A DNA stretch of 7,468 bases. Source: Clostridia bacterium. GTDB taxonomy: Bacteria; Bacillota; Clostridia; UMGS1883. The position numbers and the translations under genes were made by a program. Shown here piece by piece: positions 1-6,496 of this stretch; position 1 is the stretch's first letter, and every line of letters starts with the position of its first letter. The notes under the pieces were generated by a model, which was given only the letters and a program-made list of their open reading frames with translations, had not been told where the DNA came from and did no database searches. The DNA lies in contig JAJQCX010000049.1 in NCBI GenBank assembly GCA_021202495.1, forward strand, positions 1 to 7,468. The letters run 5' to 3'.

Positions 1-9
1 ATGAAAAAT

Positions 10-24
10 CGGACTGACAGTCGG
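10..24. promoter_or_regulatory. Operator-like palindrome at the left edge
   Basis: The sequence contains GACTG-A-CAGTC (12-22), a perfect 5-1-5 inverted repeat, with an outer C10/G24 pair around one mismatch. It lies just downstream of a good leftward promoter (34-62), at about +3 to +17 of that transcript, which is where a repressor would block initiation or elongation. Short GACTG/CAGTC palindromes resemble operators of TetR-family repressors. That family assignment is inference, since neither the repressor nor the target gene is in the window. Confidence 0.4.
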
Positions 25-33
25 TATATTATA

Positions 34-62
34 ATTTTACATTAAAGTTTATATAAAGTCAA
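34..62 (-). promoter_or_regulatory. Leftward sigma-A type promoter
   Basis: On the minus strand, TTGACT (62-57) is followed by a 17-base spacer and TAAAAT (39-34). Transcription would start near base 27 and run out of the left edge of the window. It diverges from the promoter of the SLH lipoprotein gene, so bases 1-203 look like a divergent control region. The gene it serves is not visible. Confidence 0.5.
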
Positions 63-107
63 ATTTATTTGTGGGCTTATACGATGCCGAAGGTATACGT
101 TTTATCT

Positions 108-139
108 ATATCAAGATATTTAATATAAGTATTTGATAT
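108..139. repeat. Inverted repeat overlapping the -35 box
   Basis: ATATCAA (108-114) and its exact reverse complement TTGATAT (133-139) are separated by 18 bases. The right arm covers the -35 hexamer of the rightward promoter. The half-site centres are about 25 bases apart, so a dimeric regulator could occupy both arms, but the region is very AT-rich and a chance match is possible. Confidence 0.3.
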
Positions 140-161
140 TTCTCATACACTGATTTATAAT
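133..161 (+). promoter_or_regulatory. Rightward promoter of the SLH-hydrolase operon
   Basis: TTGATA (133-138), a 17-base spacer and a perfect TATAAT (156-161) form a near-consensus sigma-A promoter. Transcription should start around 168-171, giving a leader of about 40 bases before the SLH lipoprotein gene. No other promoter is evident before the hydrolase, so it probably serves both genes. Confidence 0.75.
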
Positions 162-194
162 AAAAACAAAGATGGCGCGCATCTGAAAAAGTCG

Positions 195-200
195 AAAGGA
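195..200 (+). promoter_or_regulatory. Ribosome binding site that decides the start
   Basis: AAAGGA ends only 3 bases before the ATG at 204 but 9 bases before the in-frame ATG at 210. The second spacing is workable and the first is too short, so translation probably begins at 210, two codons inside the longest reading frame. Confidence 0.6.
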
Positions 201-209
201 ACGATGAAA

Positions 210-1265
210 ATGAAGTATGGGAAAAATATTGTGTCAATTGTGATTGCCCTGTGTATGCTCATGTCGCTCACAACAGCCTGCGCGAAGGATGACAGCGGAT
301 TTGAAGACGTTGCGGAGGATGCCGCATATGCCGAGGCTGTGAAATTTTGCTATGAAAATAATCTCATGTCCGGCACGTCGGAAACCGAATTTTCGCCTGA
401 CGAAAATACCTCGCGGGCAATGCTTGTAACCGTTTTATATCGCAATGAGGGCGAGCCTGAGGTTGAGGGCGAAAGCGCCTTTGAAGACGTTGAAGCGGGC
501 TCATGGTACGAAAGCGCGGTCATATGGGCGGCGGAAAACGGTATCGTCAGCGGCTATGACAGCACGCATTTTGCGCCGACAGACCTTCTGACAAGAGAGC
601 AGATTTTGACGATAATTTGGCGGCTTGAGGGCAGCCCCTCATCCGATGAAGAGCTGCTTTTTGCAGATGAAGACGACATATCGGACTACGCGATGGAGGC
701 TATAGCGTGGGCGGCGGAAAATGGCATCATTTCAAACACTTCCGCAGAGCTTTCACCGAGCGGCTATATAACCCGCGCGGAAATGGCACAGATTTTGTAC
801 AATTATTTAACTGCGCCGGAGGCAGAGGAAACTGAGATAACCGGCGAAAGTGCGGCGACGGTAATCGTCACGATAAACGATGTGGATTTTACGCTCATTC
901 TTGAGGATAACGACACCACAGCAACGCTGCTCGCCGCGCTCGGTGATGAAAGCATGAATTTGCCCATCTATCACTTTGACGATTACGAGAATTATGAGCT
1001 CTATCAATATTATGAAATACCCTCGCGTTACAAAATTCCCACATCGCCTGTTGCGGTGACAAGCGAAAAGGCAGGCGAGGTATATATCGATGAGGAAAAT
1101 GTGGTATATCTTTTCTACCGCGACGCGGAAATTGAGGGCAAATTCACGAAGATAGGCGCGCTTTCGTCAACGGAAGGATTGGCGGACGCAGTCGAGGAAA
1201 ATCCTGTTGTCGAGGGCTGGGGAAATAAGATTATAACGTTGAAGCGCGGAGATGACGACGACTGA
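210..1265 (+). CDS. SLH-domain lipoprotein with C-terminal cyclophilin-like domain
   Basis: Predicted surface protein of 351 aa (353 from the upstream ATG at 204; residue numbers below count from 204). A basic N-terminus and hydrophobic stretch (8-22) end in a weak lipobox, LTTAC, with Cys26 the likely lipidation site. Three SLH repeats follow, at about 33-84, 93-144 and 153-205, each with the F(E/A)D start, the WAAENGI-type core (in repeats 2 and 3) and a TR(A/E)-like element (SRAM, LTRE, ITRAEM). SLH repeats usually bind secondary cell-wall polymer, which would hold the protein in the envelope. Residues 219-347 form a divergent cyclophilin-like domain: an FTLILEDNDTTATLL opening, then AGEV, a hydrophobic strand ending in LFYRD, TKIGAL and GLADAV. 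The same pattern ends the protein at 6496-7374. The protein finishes with four Asp residues. The hydrolase gene starts 15 bases downstream in the same frame. The substrate or ligand is unknown. SLH assignment is firm; lipidation and the fold of the last domain are less so. Confidence 0.85.
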   Translation: MKYGKNIVSIVIALCMLMSLTTACAKDDSGFEDVAEDAAYAEAVKFCYENNLMSGTSETEFSPDENTSRAMLVTVLYRNEGEPEVEGESAFEDVEAGSWYESAVIWAAENGIVSGYDSTHFAPTDLLTREQILTIIWRLEGSPSSDEELLFADEDDISDYAMEAIAWAAENGIISNTSAELSPSGYITRAEMAQILYNYLTAPEAEETEITGESAATVIVTINDVDFTLILEDNDTTATLLAALGDESMNLPIYHFDDYENYELYQYYEIPSRYKIPTSPVAVTSEKAGEVYIDEENVVYLFYRDAEIEGKFTKIGALSSTEGLADAVEENPVVEGWGNKIITLKRGDDDD

Positions 1266-1269
1266 AGGG
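1264..1269 (+). promoter_or_regulatory. Weak ribosome binding site overlapping the upstream stop
   Basis: GAAGGG overlaps the last two bases of the TGA that ends the SLH gene (1263-1265) and lies 11 bases before the hydrolase ATG. This is longer than ideal. The overlap suggests that translation of the hydrolase depends on ribosomes terminating on the SLH gene. Confidence 0.45.
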
Positions 1270-1280
1270 CAGGCGTTGAA

Positions 1281-2237
1281 ATGATAACGCCTAACGAAAA
1301 CATCACGGAGCTTGAGGACGGCTTTTCGGCGGTACGCTATGAGGGTGACGATTTATTCGAGAAATTCCTGTCGGACGGCGGAGCGTCGTCCGACGCGGCT
1401 GTCGCCGAGTTTTTAAAGAATAACATTTCGGGAATATCCGACCTTGAATTTAACGCATCATCCTTCGGATGCAGTGCCGTTTCGGCGCAAAACAGCGAGG
1501 GCGAGCGCTTATTCGGGCGCAATTTCGACTGGCAGGAGTGTGAAGCTCTTATTGTGGTTTCAAAGCCGTCAAGCGGGTATGCCTCAATTTCGACTGTGAA
1601 TACCGACTTTATACGCTCCGCATACAGAGGCTTTGACGCGCTTCCCGACAAGGCTAAAGCGCTCATATCGCTCTACGCGCCGCTTGACGGCATGAACGAA
1701 AAAGGGCTGTGCGCGGCGGTGCTGATGATAAATGATTCCGACACGATAAATCAAAGCACAGGCAAAGACGATATAACAACAACGACAGCGATACGATTGC
1801 TGTTAAACAAGGCGGCAAATGTGGATGAGGCGCTGGAGCTTTTGCAAAGCTATGATATGCACGCGTCGTTCGGCTACATGGTGCATTTCGCGCTTGCCGA
1901 CAGCAGCGGAGAAAGCGTAATAGTTGAATATATCGAAAACGAAACGGTTGTTACACCGACCGATATTGTGACCAATTTCTATATCGCCGAAGGCGAAAAG
2001 CAGGGCATAGGCTCCTCGCAGTCGCACGAAAGATATGAAATTCTCGAAAGCACCTTGGCGGAAAATCCGACAATGAGTATGTCCGATATGCGCGACGCGC
2101 TCGACAGCGTGAGCAAGGATAACTTCAATGAATTTGAGTCCACGGAGTGGAGCATTGTATATAACCAATCAACCGGCGAGGCTGTGTATTACCACCGAGA
2201 GGACTATGGCAAAGGTTATTTATTTAAGATAGAATAA
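1281..2237 (+). CDS. Linear amide C-N hydrolase, choloylglycine hydrolase family (Ntn hydrolase)
   Basis: A 318-aa member of the N-terminal-nucleophile hydrolases that cleave linear amide bonds (bile salt hydrolase/penicillin V acylase superfamily). The expected nucleophile is Cys64 in SSFGCSAV. Arg80 and Asp83 in FGRNFDW follow at +16 and +19, the same spacing as Cys2, Arg18 and Asp21 of classical bile salt hydrolases. Other family landmarks are GMNEKGL (Asn139), VTNFY (Asn232) and SHERYE (Arg251). Because the Cys is internal, activity should need self-cleavage after Gly63 to expose it, removing a 63-residue propeptide. No signal peptide is visible, so the product as annotated would be cytoplasmic. 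It follows an SLH protein with 15 bases between them and is probably co-transcribed from the promoter at 133-161. The natural substrate (bile acid amide, beta-lactam, acyl-homoserine lactone or another amide) cannot be told, so no gene symbol is given. It ends in TAA just before a terminator. Confidence 0.88.
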   Translation: MITPNENITELEDGFSAVRYEGDDLFEKFLSDGGASSDAAVAEFLKNNISGISDLEFNASSFGCSAVSAQNSEGERLFGRNFDWQECEALIVVSKPSSGYASISTVNTDFIRSAYRGFDALPDKAKALISLYAPLDGMNEKGLCAAVLMINDSDTINQSTGKDDITTTTAIRLLLNKAANVDEALELLQSYDMHASFGYMVHFALADSSGESVIVEYIENETVVTPTDIVTNFYIAEGEKQGIGSSQSHERYEILESTLAENPTMSMSDMRDALDSVSKDNFNEFESTEWSIVYNQSTGEAVYYHREDYGKGYLFKIE

Positions 2238-2240
2238 GCA

Positions 2241-2277
2241 AAAGCCCGAGAGAAAATTAAATCTCTCGGCTTTTTTT
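2241..2277 (+). terminator. Rho-independent terminator, probably bidirectional
   Basis: AAAGCC-C-GAGAGA (2241-2253, with one unpaired C) pairs with TCTCTCGGCTTT (2262-2273) around an 8-base AT loop, followed by a run of T to 2277. It begins three bases after the hydrolase stop. On the other strand the same hairpin ends in CTTTT, so it may also stop leftward transcription from the ABC genes that converge here. Confidence 0.85.
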
Positions 2278-2321
2278 GAATGATAGTTATTAGATGAAAA
2301 TCCGCAAAAGACATACCTCGG

Positions 2322-2885
2322 TCATATGCCCTGAAAATATATGATTTGATTTGACAGTTTGGTAATCTCTGCGCTGTGTGATATAAACAATACGGTTTTA
2401 TCGGTATTTTTGAGTATATCCTTAAGCCACATCAACCCTGCCTCATCCAGATTATTGTCGGGTTCGTCCAATAAAAGCAGATCTGTATCTTTCAATAACG
2501 CCATTGCAATCGATATTTTTTGTCTCTCTCCGCCTGAGAGAACCGAAACATCACGTTCAATTAAATAATCTGAATTTAGCTCTGTCAGCATTTGCACAGC
2601 TTTTTCTTTTGTCGCCAAATTGCCGATTGTCAAATTGTCCAAAACCGTTCCTGAGAAGAGATACGGGTTTTGTAAGGCAAACGCGACCTTTTTTCTCCAT
2701 TCGATTATATTTAATGAAGAAAGCTCAATCCCGTTCACGGTTATGCTCCCTTGATAATCGTCATTTAATCCGCATAATATTTTCATAAATGTGGATTTGC
2801 CCGATCCGTTTGCAGCGCAAAGAGCTGTGTGTTCGAGCGACGATACTGAAAAGCTCAGAGCGGAAATAACACTTTTTTCTTCGTA
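2322..2885 (-). other. Detached ATPase domain of the broken ABC subunit
   Basis: The nucleotide-binding domain downstream of the TAA. All ABC motifs are here in the original frame, but there is no plausible in-frame start before Walker A. The first ATG (2786) lies after Walker A, so a 154-aa protein started there would lack the phosphate-binding loop and should not bind ATP. It is best treated as the 3' part of the pseudogene and not as a free-standing ATPase gene. Confidence 0.75.
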
Positions 2886-3809
2886 TTAATACGATACGTT
2901 TTCCCCCGAAATCGTTTTGATATTATCTATGATATATCCGCCTTCCGTTTCCGCGTCCCGATAGAGTAGCCTGAGACGCACCCTGACATTATGGAGAACG
3001 GCTCTTTTCCCGAAAGTTGCGGCAACCGAAGCGAATAAATTATTATAAATGCTGAAATAACCGAGCATTGCGGCGATCGAGCCTGCCGATAAAATCCCGC
3101 CCGACACAAAATATGCTCCGACCAAAACAACGGCAAGATACGATAATGTATCGATGCAGTCGGACAAAAAAGATGTTACACTCCGGAAAACATTTTGTTT
3201 TTTGAAAATATTATGATAATAGTGCCAAAACTTCTCGTCAAGCCGCTTCATTAAACCTTCCCTAATTCCAAAGATAACAGCATAATACGGTTTGTTTACT
3301 ATATCAGCCTCACAGTCTCTTACACAGGTCTCATACTCACGGGATATTTCATCGTATTTTGCATTGATTTTAACAATTGCCATCGGAATAATCAATTTAA
3401 CAGCCGAAAGCGCAATTGTAACGATTGCATAAATCGGGCTTAATGTTAAAGAAACATATAATATGTATACGGCTGTGACAGGAATGTAAATATAATTCGT
3501 CATCAGCTCCATCCATATCAGCCGATAATCGTTAGGGTCATTTTCAAGCCTGTATTGAACTTCTCCGACATTCATCTCCATTGCCTTGTTGTATTTTTTG
3601 TCAAGAAATCTTGATATGACTTTCTTGTCGTGCCGCAGAGCATGTTTTATCAGTATGACATTGCATAAATAATCGAGTAAAGGAAGAGCGGCTGCGGAAA
3701 TTATCACATATCCGACTATCAGATAAAAATTTGAATATACATAATCTGCATCCATTTGTATTATTGCGTCGGCAAAATCCGCTGTCAATATCGCCATATA
3801 TACTGACAA
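2886..3809 (-). CDS. Membrane-domain fragment of the broken ABC subunit
   Basis: The longest open piece of the interrupted subunit. From the TTG at 3809 it encodes 307 aa; the frame is open back to 3845, just after the TAG. It carries most of the six-helix exporter membrane domain: hydrophobic segments near residues 25-50, 105-145 and 215-255, and cytoplasmic loops including an NVGEVQYRLENDPND segment that matches GGQILENSTDDLN of the partner. It ends in ISGENVSY, the first strand of the ATPase domain, cut by the TAA. The TTG has no convincing SD site, so it is probably an artefact of the upstream stop. Without its ATPase domain the fragment could not form a normal transporter. Whether it is still made is unknown. 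Confidence 0.55.
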   Translation of the reverse strand: MSVYMAILTADFADAIIQMDADYVYSNFYLIVGYVIISAAALPLLDYLCNVILIKHALRHDKKVISRFLDKKYNKAMEMNVGEVQYRLENDPNDYRLIWMELMTNYIYIPVTAVYILYVSLTLSPIYAIVTIALSAVKLIIPMAIVKINAKYDEISREYETCVRDCEADIVNKPYYAVIFGIREGLMKRLDEKFWHYYHNIFKKQNVFRSVTSFLSDCIDTLSYLAVVLVGAYFVSGGILSAGSIAAMLGYFSIYNNLFASVAATFGKRAVLHNVRVRLRLLYRDAETEGGYIIDNIKTISGENVSY

Positions 3810-3888
3810 TACGCCGGAAATAACTTCTTTTAATGCGCCGATCAGCTAAGGAGAAAGCATTGCTTTACGGCAATCCTTTTTTATTTGT

Positions 3889-5499
3889 CTATCTACCGCA
3901 TCCAACCTCTGCGCCTCCATTCTTAAAAGTATAAATCTTTGAAGACAAGGAATCGAACGCATTATCATGTGTGACAATGACGGTTGCTTTTTCCCTCATT
4001 TGCAATTTGTTTTTTAACATCATCACCGCATCGGAATCAAGCGAGTTGCTCGGTTCGTCAAGAATCAGCAAATCGGGATTTAACGCCAAAGCGACAGCCA
4101 AATATACCTTCTTTTTCTCTCCGCCCGATATTGATGAAATATCGGTTTCATCAATTGCTTCTTTCGATAATCCCCATTCCGAAAGGAGCTCCGAATTTAC
4201 GCTTGATTTGTCAATCATCTCAATAAGCTCTTTTGCGGGAAAATTATAATCCATATCATTCTGCGACAGATAAATAATTTTCCTGCCCCAAAGCATATTA
4301 TCCATGCCGAAAATAACATCTCCGTGCTGCTTTTTTTCCAAACCGCAAATAACGTTCAAAAGTGTGGATTTGCCGGAACCGTTTTCTCCCTTTATGATAA
4401 CGGTTTCACAACGTCCGACGGTAAGTGAAACATTTTCAAACAGTGTTTTTTCGCCATATTTGTGTGTAAGTCCTTCAACTTTCAATATTTCGGAATTATC
4501 TCTGAACAGAAAACTGCCATCTTTTGAAAATTCAAACCATATAGAAAGCCGCTCCTCCGCTTTTTTAACCAAAGCAAATTGCGGTATGCAGTTAAAAATC
4601 GACAGCATTGCGGGGAACAAGCCGCCTGCCAATACAATAGACTCAACGCCTGTATCGGTAGAAATCATACCCAAAAATACAAAAAGCCCTATCATTGCAT
4701 ACATTCCGTATTTAAGTATGTTGTCAACAAAAGTCTCCATAGCGTTTTGCTCCGCCATTGTCAGCTCCGCCTTTTGCACAAATTTTCGGCACTTATTCTG
4801 TACGGACGTGAGCTTCTCCAAATACCACTCCTTTAAACCGTAAAGCTTAATCGTTGCCATACCTTCATAGGCGGCAACGGTAAAGTCCGTAAGCTCTCCC
4901 TCCGCTTCGCGGCTGTTTGAGTAATTGATCTGCATATATTTCTTGACGACCAAAGGCGGTATAATTTGCAGCAGAGAAATAACCGGCAGCGCTGCCGCAG
5001 CCAATACGCTCTCCATACCCAGAAACGCAGTATACAAAACTACCGTTGCTATGCCGATGAACAGATTGGGATAAAGCAACGCATAGAGCGAAATGATCGT
5101 ATTCAGATCGTCGGTTGAATTTTCGAGTATTTGTCCGCCGCTCTTTTTATATTGCAGATACATAGGCGACATAAATATTTGATTATATAATATCATCTTA
5201 CATTTATGCCGTGCGCATTTATCTTTGCGCGACAATAAAACCGATAAACAGAGCTTGATTATCTTAAACAGTATGGTAGAAAGCAGAATGGCAATTGAAT
5301 AAAATATCACCTTTTGTATGTCGCCTTTTAAGGCAAAAGATACAACGTCAGCCATTAGCTTTGCGGTTATTATCCCCTCCGGAATATTTACGGCATTATT
5401 TATATATTTCAAAATACCGACCTGACGCAATGCTTTTGCAAAATTCGCCCTTATACGATTGTATCCGGATTTCACTTGGTTCTGACACTCCCTTCGCAT
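3889..5499 (-). CDS. ABC exporter half-transporter, membrane and ATPase domains
   Basis: An intact 536-aa half-transporter. Hydrophobic segments near 37-58, 62-89, 145-165, 167-185, 260-280 and 283-305 make a six-helix exporter domain. The ATPase domain runs from about 338 to the end, with A-loop Tyr348, Walker A GENGSGKST (371-379), Q-loop Gln413, signature ISGGE (457-461), Walker B LLILDE (477-482) and switch His511, so all catalytic elements are present. There is no peptidase domain and no precursor-peptide gene nearby, so the substrate is unknown. It was evidently meant to pair with the next gene, now broken. Start choice is uncertain: ATG 5499 has no SD site and lies only about 11 bases from the predicted transcript start, whereas AAGGGAG (5494-5488) lies 12 bases before an in-frame GTG at 5475-5473, which would give 528 aa. 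It now either works alone as a homodimer, has another partner, or is idle. Confidence 0.9.
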   Translation of the reverse strand: MRRECQNQVKSGYNRIRANFAKALRQVGILKYINNAVNIPEGIITAKLMADVVSFALKGDIQKVIFYSIAILLSTILFKIIKLCLSVLLSRKDKCARHKCKMILYNQIFMSPMYLQYKKSGGQILENSTDDLNTIISLYALLYPNLFIGIATVVLYTAFLGMESVLAAAALPVISLLQIIPPLVVKKYMQINYSNSREAEGELTDFTVAAYEGMATIKLYGLKEWYLEKLTSVQNKCRKFVQKAELTMAEQNAMETFVDNILKYGMYAMIGLFVFLGMISTDTGVESIVLAGGLFPAMLSIFNCIPQFALVKKAEERLSIWFEFSKDGSFLFRDNSEILKVEGLTHKYGEKTLFENVSLTVGRCETVIIKGENGSGKSTLLNVICGLEKKQHGDVIFGMDNMLWGRKIIYLSQNDMDYNFPAKELIEMIDKSSVNSELLSEWGLSKEAIDETDISSISGGEKKKVYLAVALALNPDLLILDEPSNSLDSDAVMMLKNKLQMREKATVIVTHDNAFDSLSSKIYTFKNGGAEVGCGR

Positions 5500-5516
5500 A
5501 GACTTTTATTTGCGCC

Positions 5517-5545
5517 ATTATACGGCAATAAATTTCCAATGTCAA
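5517..5545 (-). promoter_or_regulatory. Perfect-consensus promoter of the ABC genes
   Basis: On the minus strand, TTGACA (5545-5540), a 17-base spacer and TATAAT (5522-5517) match the sigma-A consensus exactly. Transcription should begin near 5511-5510, only about 11 bases before the ATG at 5499. The promoter gives the ABC pair expression independent of the DUF3737 operon upstream, whose transcript is stopped at 5602-5633. Confidence 0.85.
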
Positions 5546-5601
5546 CGAAAAGGGGTGAACAGTCGTATTTTCGGCGTGAATTAAAAATATAATTGCTGCA
5601 C

Positions 5602-5633
5602 ACAAAAATGCGGCGCTGCCGCCGCATTTTTGT
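5602..5633 (-). terminator. Rho-independent terminator of the DUF3737 operon
   Basis: ACAAAAATGCGGCG (5602-5615) and its exact reverse complement (5620-5633) make a perfect 14-bp stem with a 4-base loop. The GC-rich core is flanked by A5/T5 tracts, so it can work on both strands. It touches the last base of the DUF3737 stop codon, ending that operon and separating it from the ABC promoter. Confidence 0.88.
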
Positions 5634-6496
5634 CAGGCACATTTGCACTTTTTATCTTCTGTTTTGCAAACTATTGTTGTTTTGTCGGGATCTATCTTAT
5701 CCTTTTCAAGTATTAGCTTATCTATATGCTCCGCGCGGATAATGCCGGAGGTCGGGTTTAAAACGCTTGCAATCCCGCTCGAAATATCCGCGTCCACGGT
5801 TGAGTATTCAAACGCGAGTGTGGTATTTAAGAGTTTGCAGTTTTTCATTATGAGATTGTCTATGTAGCACATTCCCTGCAGACTCTCTATTGTGCAATTT
5901 ACAAGCGTCAGATTTTTCGCATTCCAGCCAAGATATTCGCCGGATATAAACGAATCGTACACCGTTACGTTTTCGCTGTTCCAAAAAGCGTCCTTTGATA
6001 AAAGCTTGGAATTGTGAATTTCAACGTTTTTCGCGCCGTCAAAGGAGTAGTTTCCGTAAAGTGTCAAAGCGTCTATTTTCATCTCGCTCGAGTTCATGGC
6101 AAAGTAGTCTCCCTTTGCGCTCACGCTCTCCATATTCACTCCCCGACACTGCCAAAGCGTTTCGGCGGCGTTCGCGAAGGAAACATTTTTAAGTGTGACG
6201 TTTTCACATCTGCGGAAGTTTTTCGGCGCTTCGATGGCGCAGTCCTCCGCGGTTATATTTTTTGTGTACCACACGCCCGCCCTTGCCATTTCAAACCATG
6301 TGCAATTGTGAAGCTTGATATTTTCCGAATACCAAAGCGGGTACTTCCATTTGAACATACTTTCGTAAAGCTCGACGTTTTTGCTCTCCTTGAGCGGCGA
6401 TTCGCCGTCGGAAAAAATTGTGTCGTGAATTTTGAGATTTCGCGCTTTAAAAAGCGCTCTTTCGCCGGTTAAATATTCTTGTGTTATTGTTTTCAT
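5633..6496 (-). CDS. DUF3737 family right-handed beta-helix protein
   Basis: A 287-aa protein that I recognise as DUF3737 from its opening (ITQEYLTGERALFKARNL), the GESPLKESKNVELYES segment and the DAFWNSENVTVYDSFISG segment. Short repeats of the form xxNhxhxNCxh (h, hydrophobic) recur from about residue 18 to 215, as expected of a parallel beta-helix with stacked Asn and Cys. The C-terminus is Lys-rich with a CKCA ending after an earlier Cys, which could bind metal, though this is speculative. There is no signal peptide or membrane segment, so it is probably cytoplasmic. The family has no established function; some database entries call it a hydrogenase without support here. Its ATG shares one base with the TAA of the preceding gene (TAATG) and an SD site lies inside that gene, so the two are translationally coupled. 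Confidence 0.85.
   Translation of the reverse strand: MKTITQEYLTGERALFKARNLKIHDTIFSDGESPLKESKNVELYESMFKWKYPLWYSENIKLHNCTWFEMARAGVWYTKNITAEDCAIEAPKNFRRCENVTLKNVSFANAAETLWQCRGVNMESVSAKGDYFAMNSSEMKIDALTLYGNYSFDGAKNVEIHNSKLLSKDAFWNSENVTVYDSFISGEYLGWNAKNLTLVNCTIESLQGMCYIDNLIMKNCKLLNTTLAFEYSTVDADISSGIASVLNPTSGIIRAEHIDKLILEKDKIDPDKTTIVCKTEDKKCKCA

Larger units (their letters stand above)
2322..3920 (-). pseudogene. ABC exporter half-transporter interrupted by two in-frame stops
   Basis: Read as one frame from ATG 3920 to the TGA at 2324-2322, this is a 532-codon type I ABC exporter subunit (membrane domain plus ATPase), close to the 536 aa of the adjacent subunit and aligning with it almost without gaps. 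The frame is broken by TAG at 3848-3846 (codon 25) and TAA at 2888-2886 (codon 345). The second stop falls directly before the A-loop tyrosine (Y346); the neighbouring subunit has an AAA Lys codon at the matching place, so one base change could explain it. The 33 codons after the stop read cleanly into Walker A (AANGSGKST, 369-377, with Ala for the usual first Gly), Q-loop Gln417, signature LSGGE (461-465), Walker B LLLLDE (481-486) and His515. Good conservation after the break suggests a recent event. The start overlaps the upstream gene by 32 bases and has no clear SD site. Sequencing error, or rarely readthrough, are the alternatives. Confidence 0.8.

Noticed and set aside
1..45. Small plus-strand reading frame of 14 codons at the left edge
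   Set aside because: There is no upstream sequence to judge an SD site, it overlaps the leftward promoter and palindrome, and it has no recognisable features.
1263..1265. Stop codon recoding (TGA, TAG or TAA read as an amino acid) to explain three in-frame stops between homologous parts
   Set aside because: TGA, TAG and TAA each end other intact genes here at natural domain ends (5633, 3889, 2237), and Trp is encoded by TGG. A general reassignment does not fit; local readthrough remains possible.
1281..2237. Naming the hydrolase as bile salt hydrolase (bsh/cbh)
   Set aside because: Catalytic spacing matches the family, but the long propeptide and overall sequence fit the broader linear amide hydrolase group; the substrate cannot be told from sequence.
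2322..2786. A separate 154-aa ABC ATPase gene starting at ATG 2786
   Set aside because: It would begin after Walker A. The frame upstream is open and carries Walker A, so this is the tail of the interrupted gene.
4304..4843. Long plus-strand frame opposite the intact ABC gene (179 codons)
   Set aside because: It is antisense to a gene with complete, ordered ABC motifs; its composition and lack of an SD site mark it as a shadow frame. The same applies to the frames opposite the hydrolase and DUF3737 genes.
2322..5499. Bacteriocin or peptide export cluster
   Set aside because: There is no peptidase C39 domain, no small precursor gene and no modification enzyme; the gaps around the ABC genes are filled by promoter and terminators.
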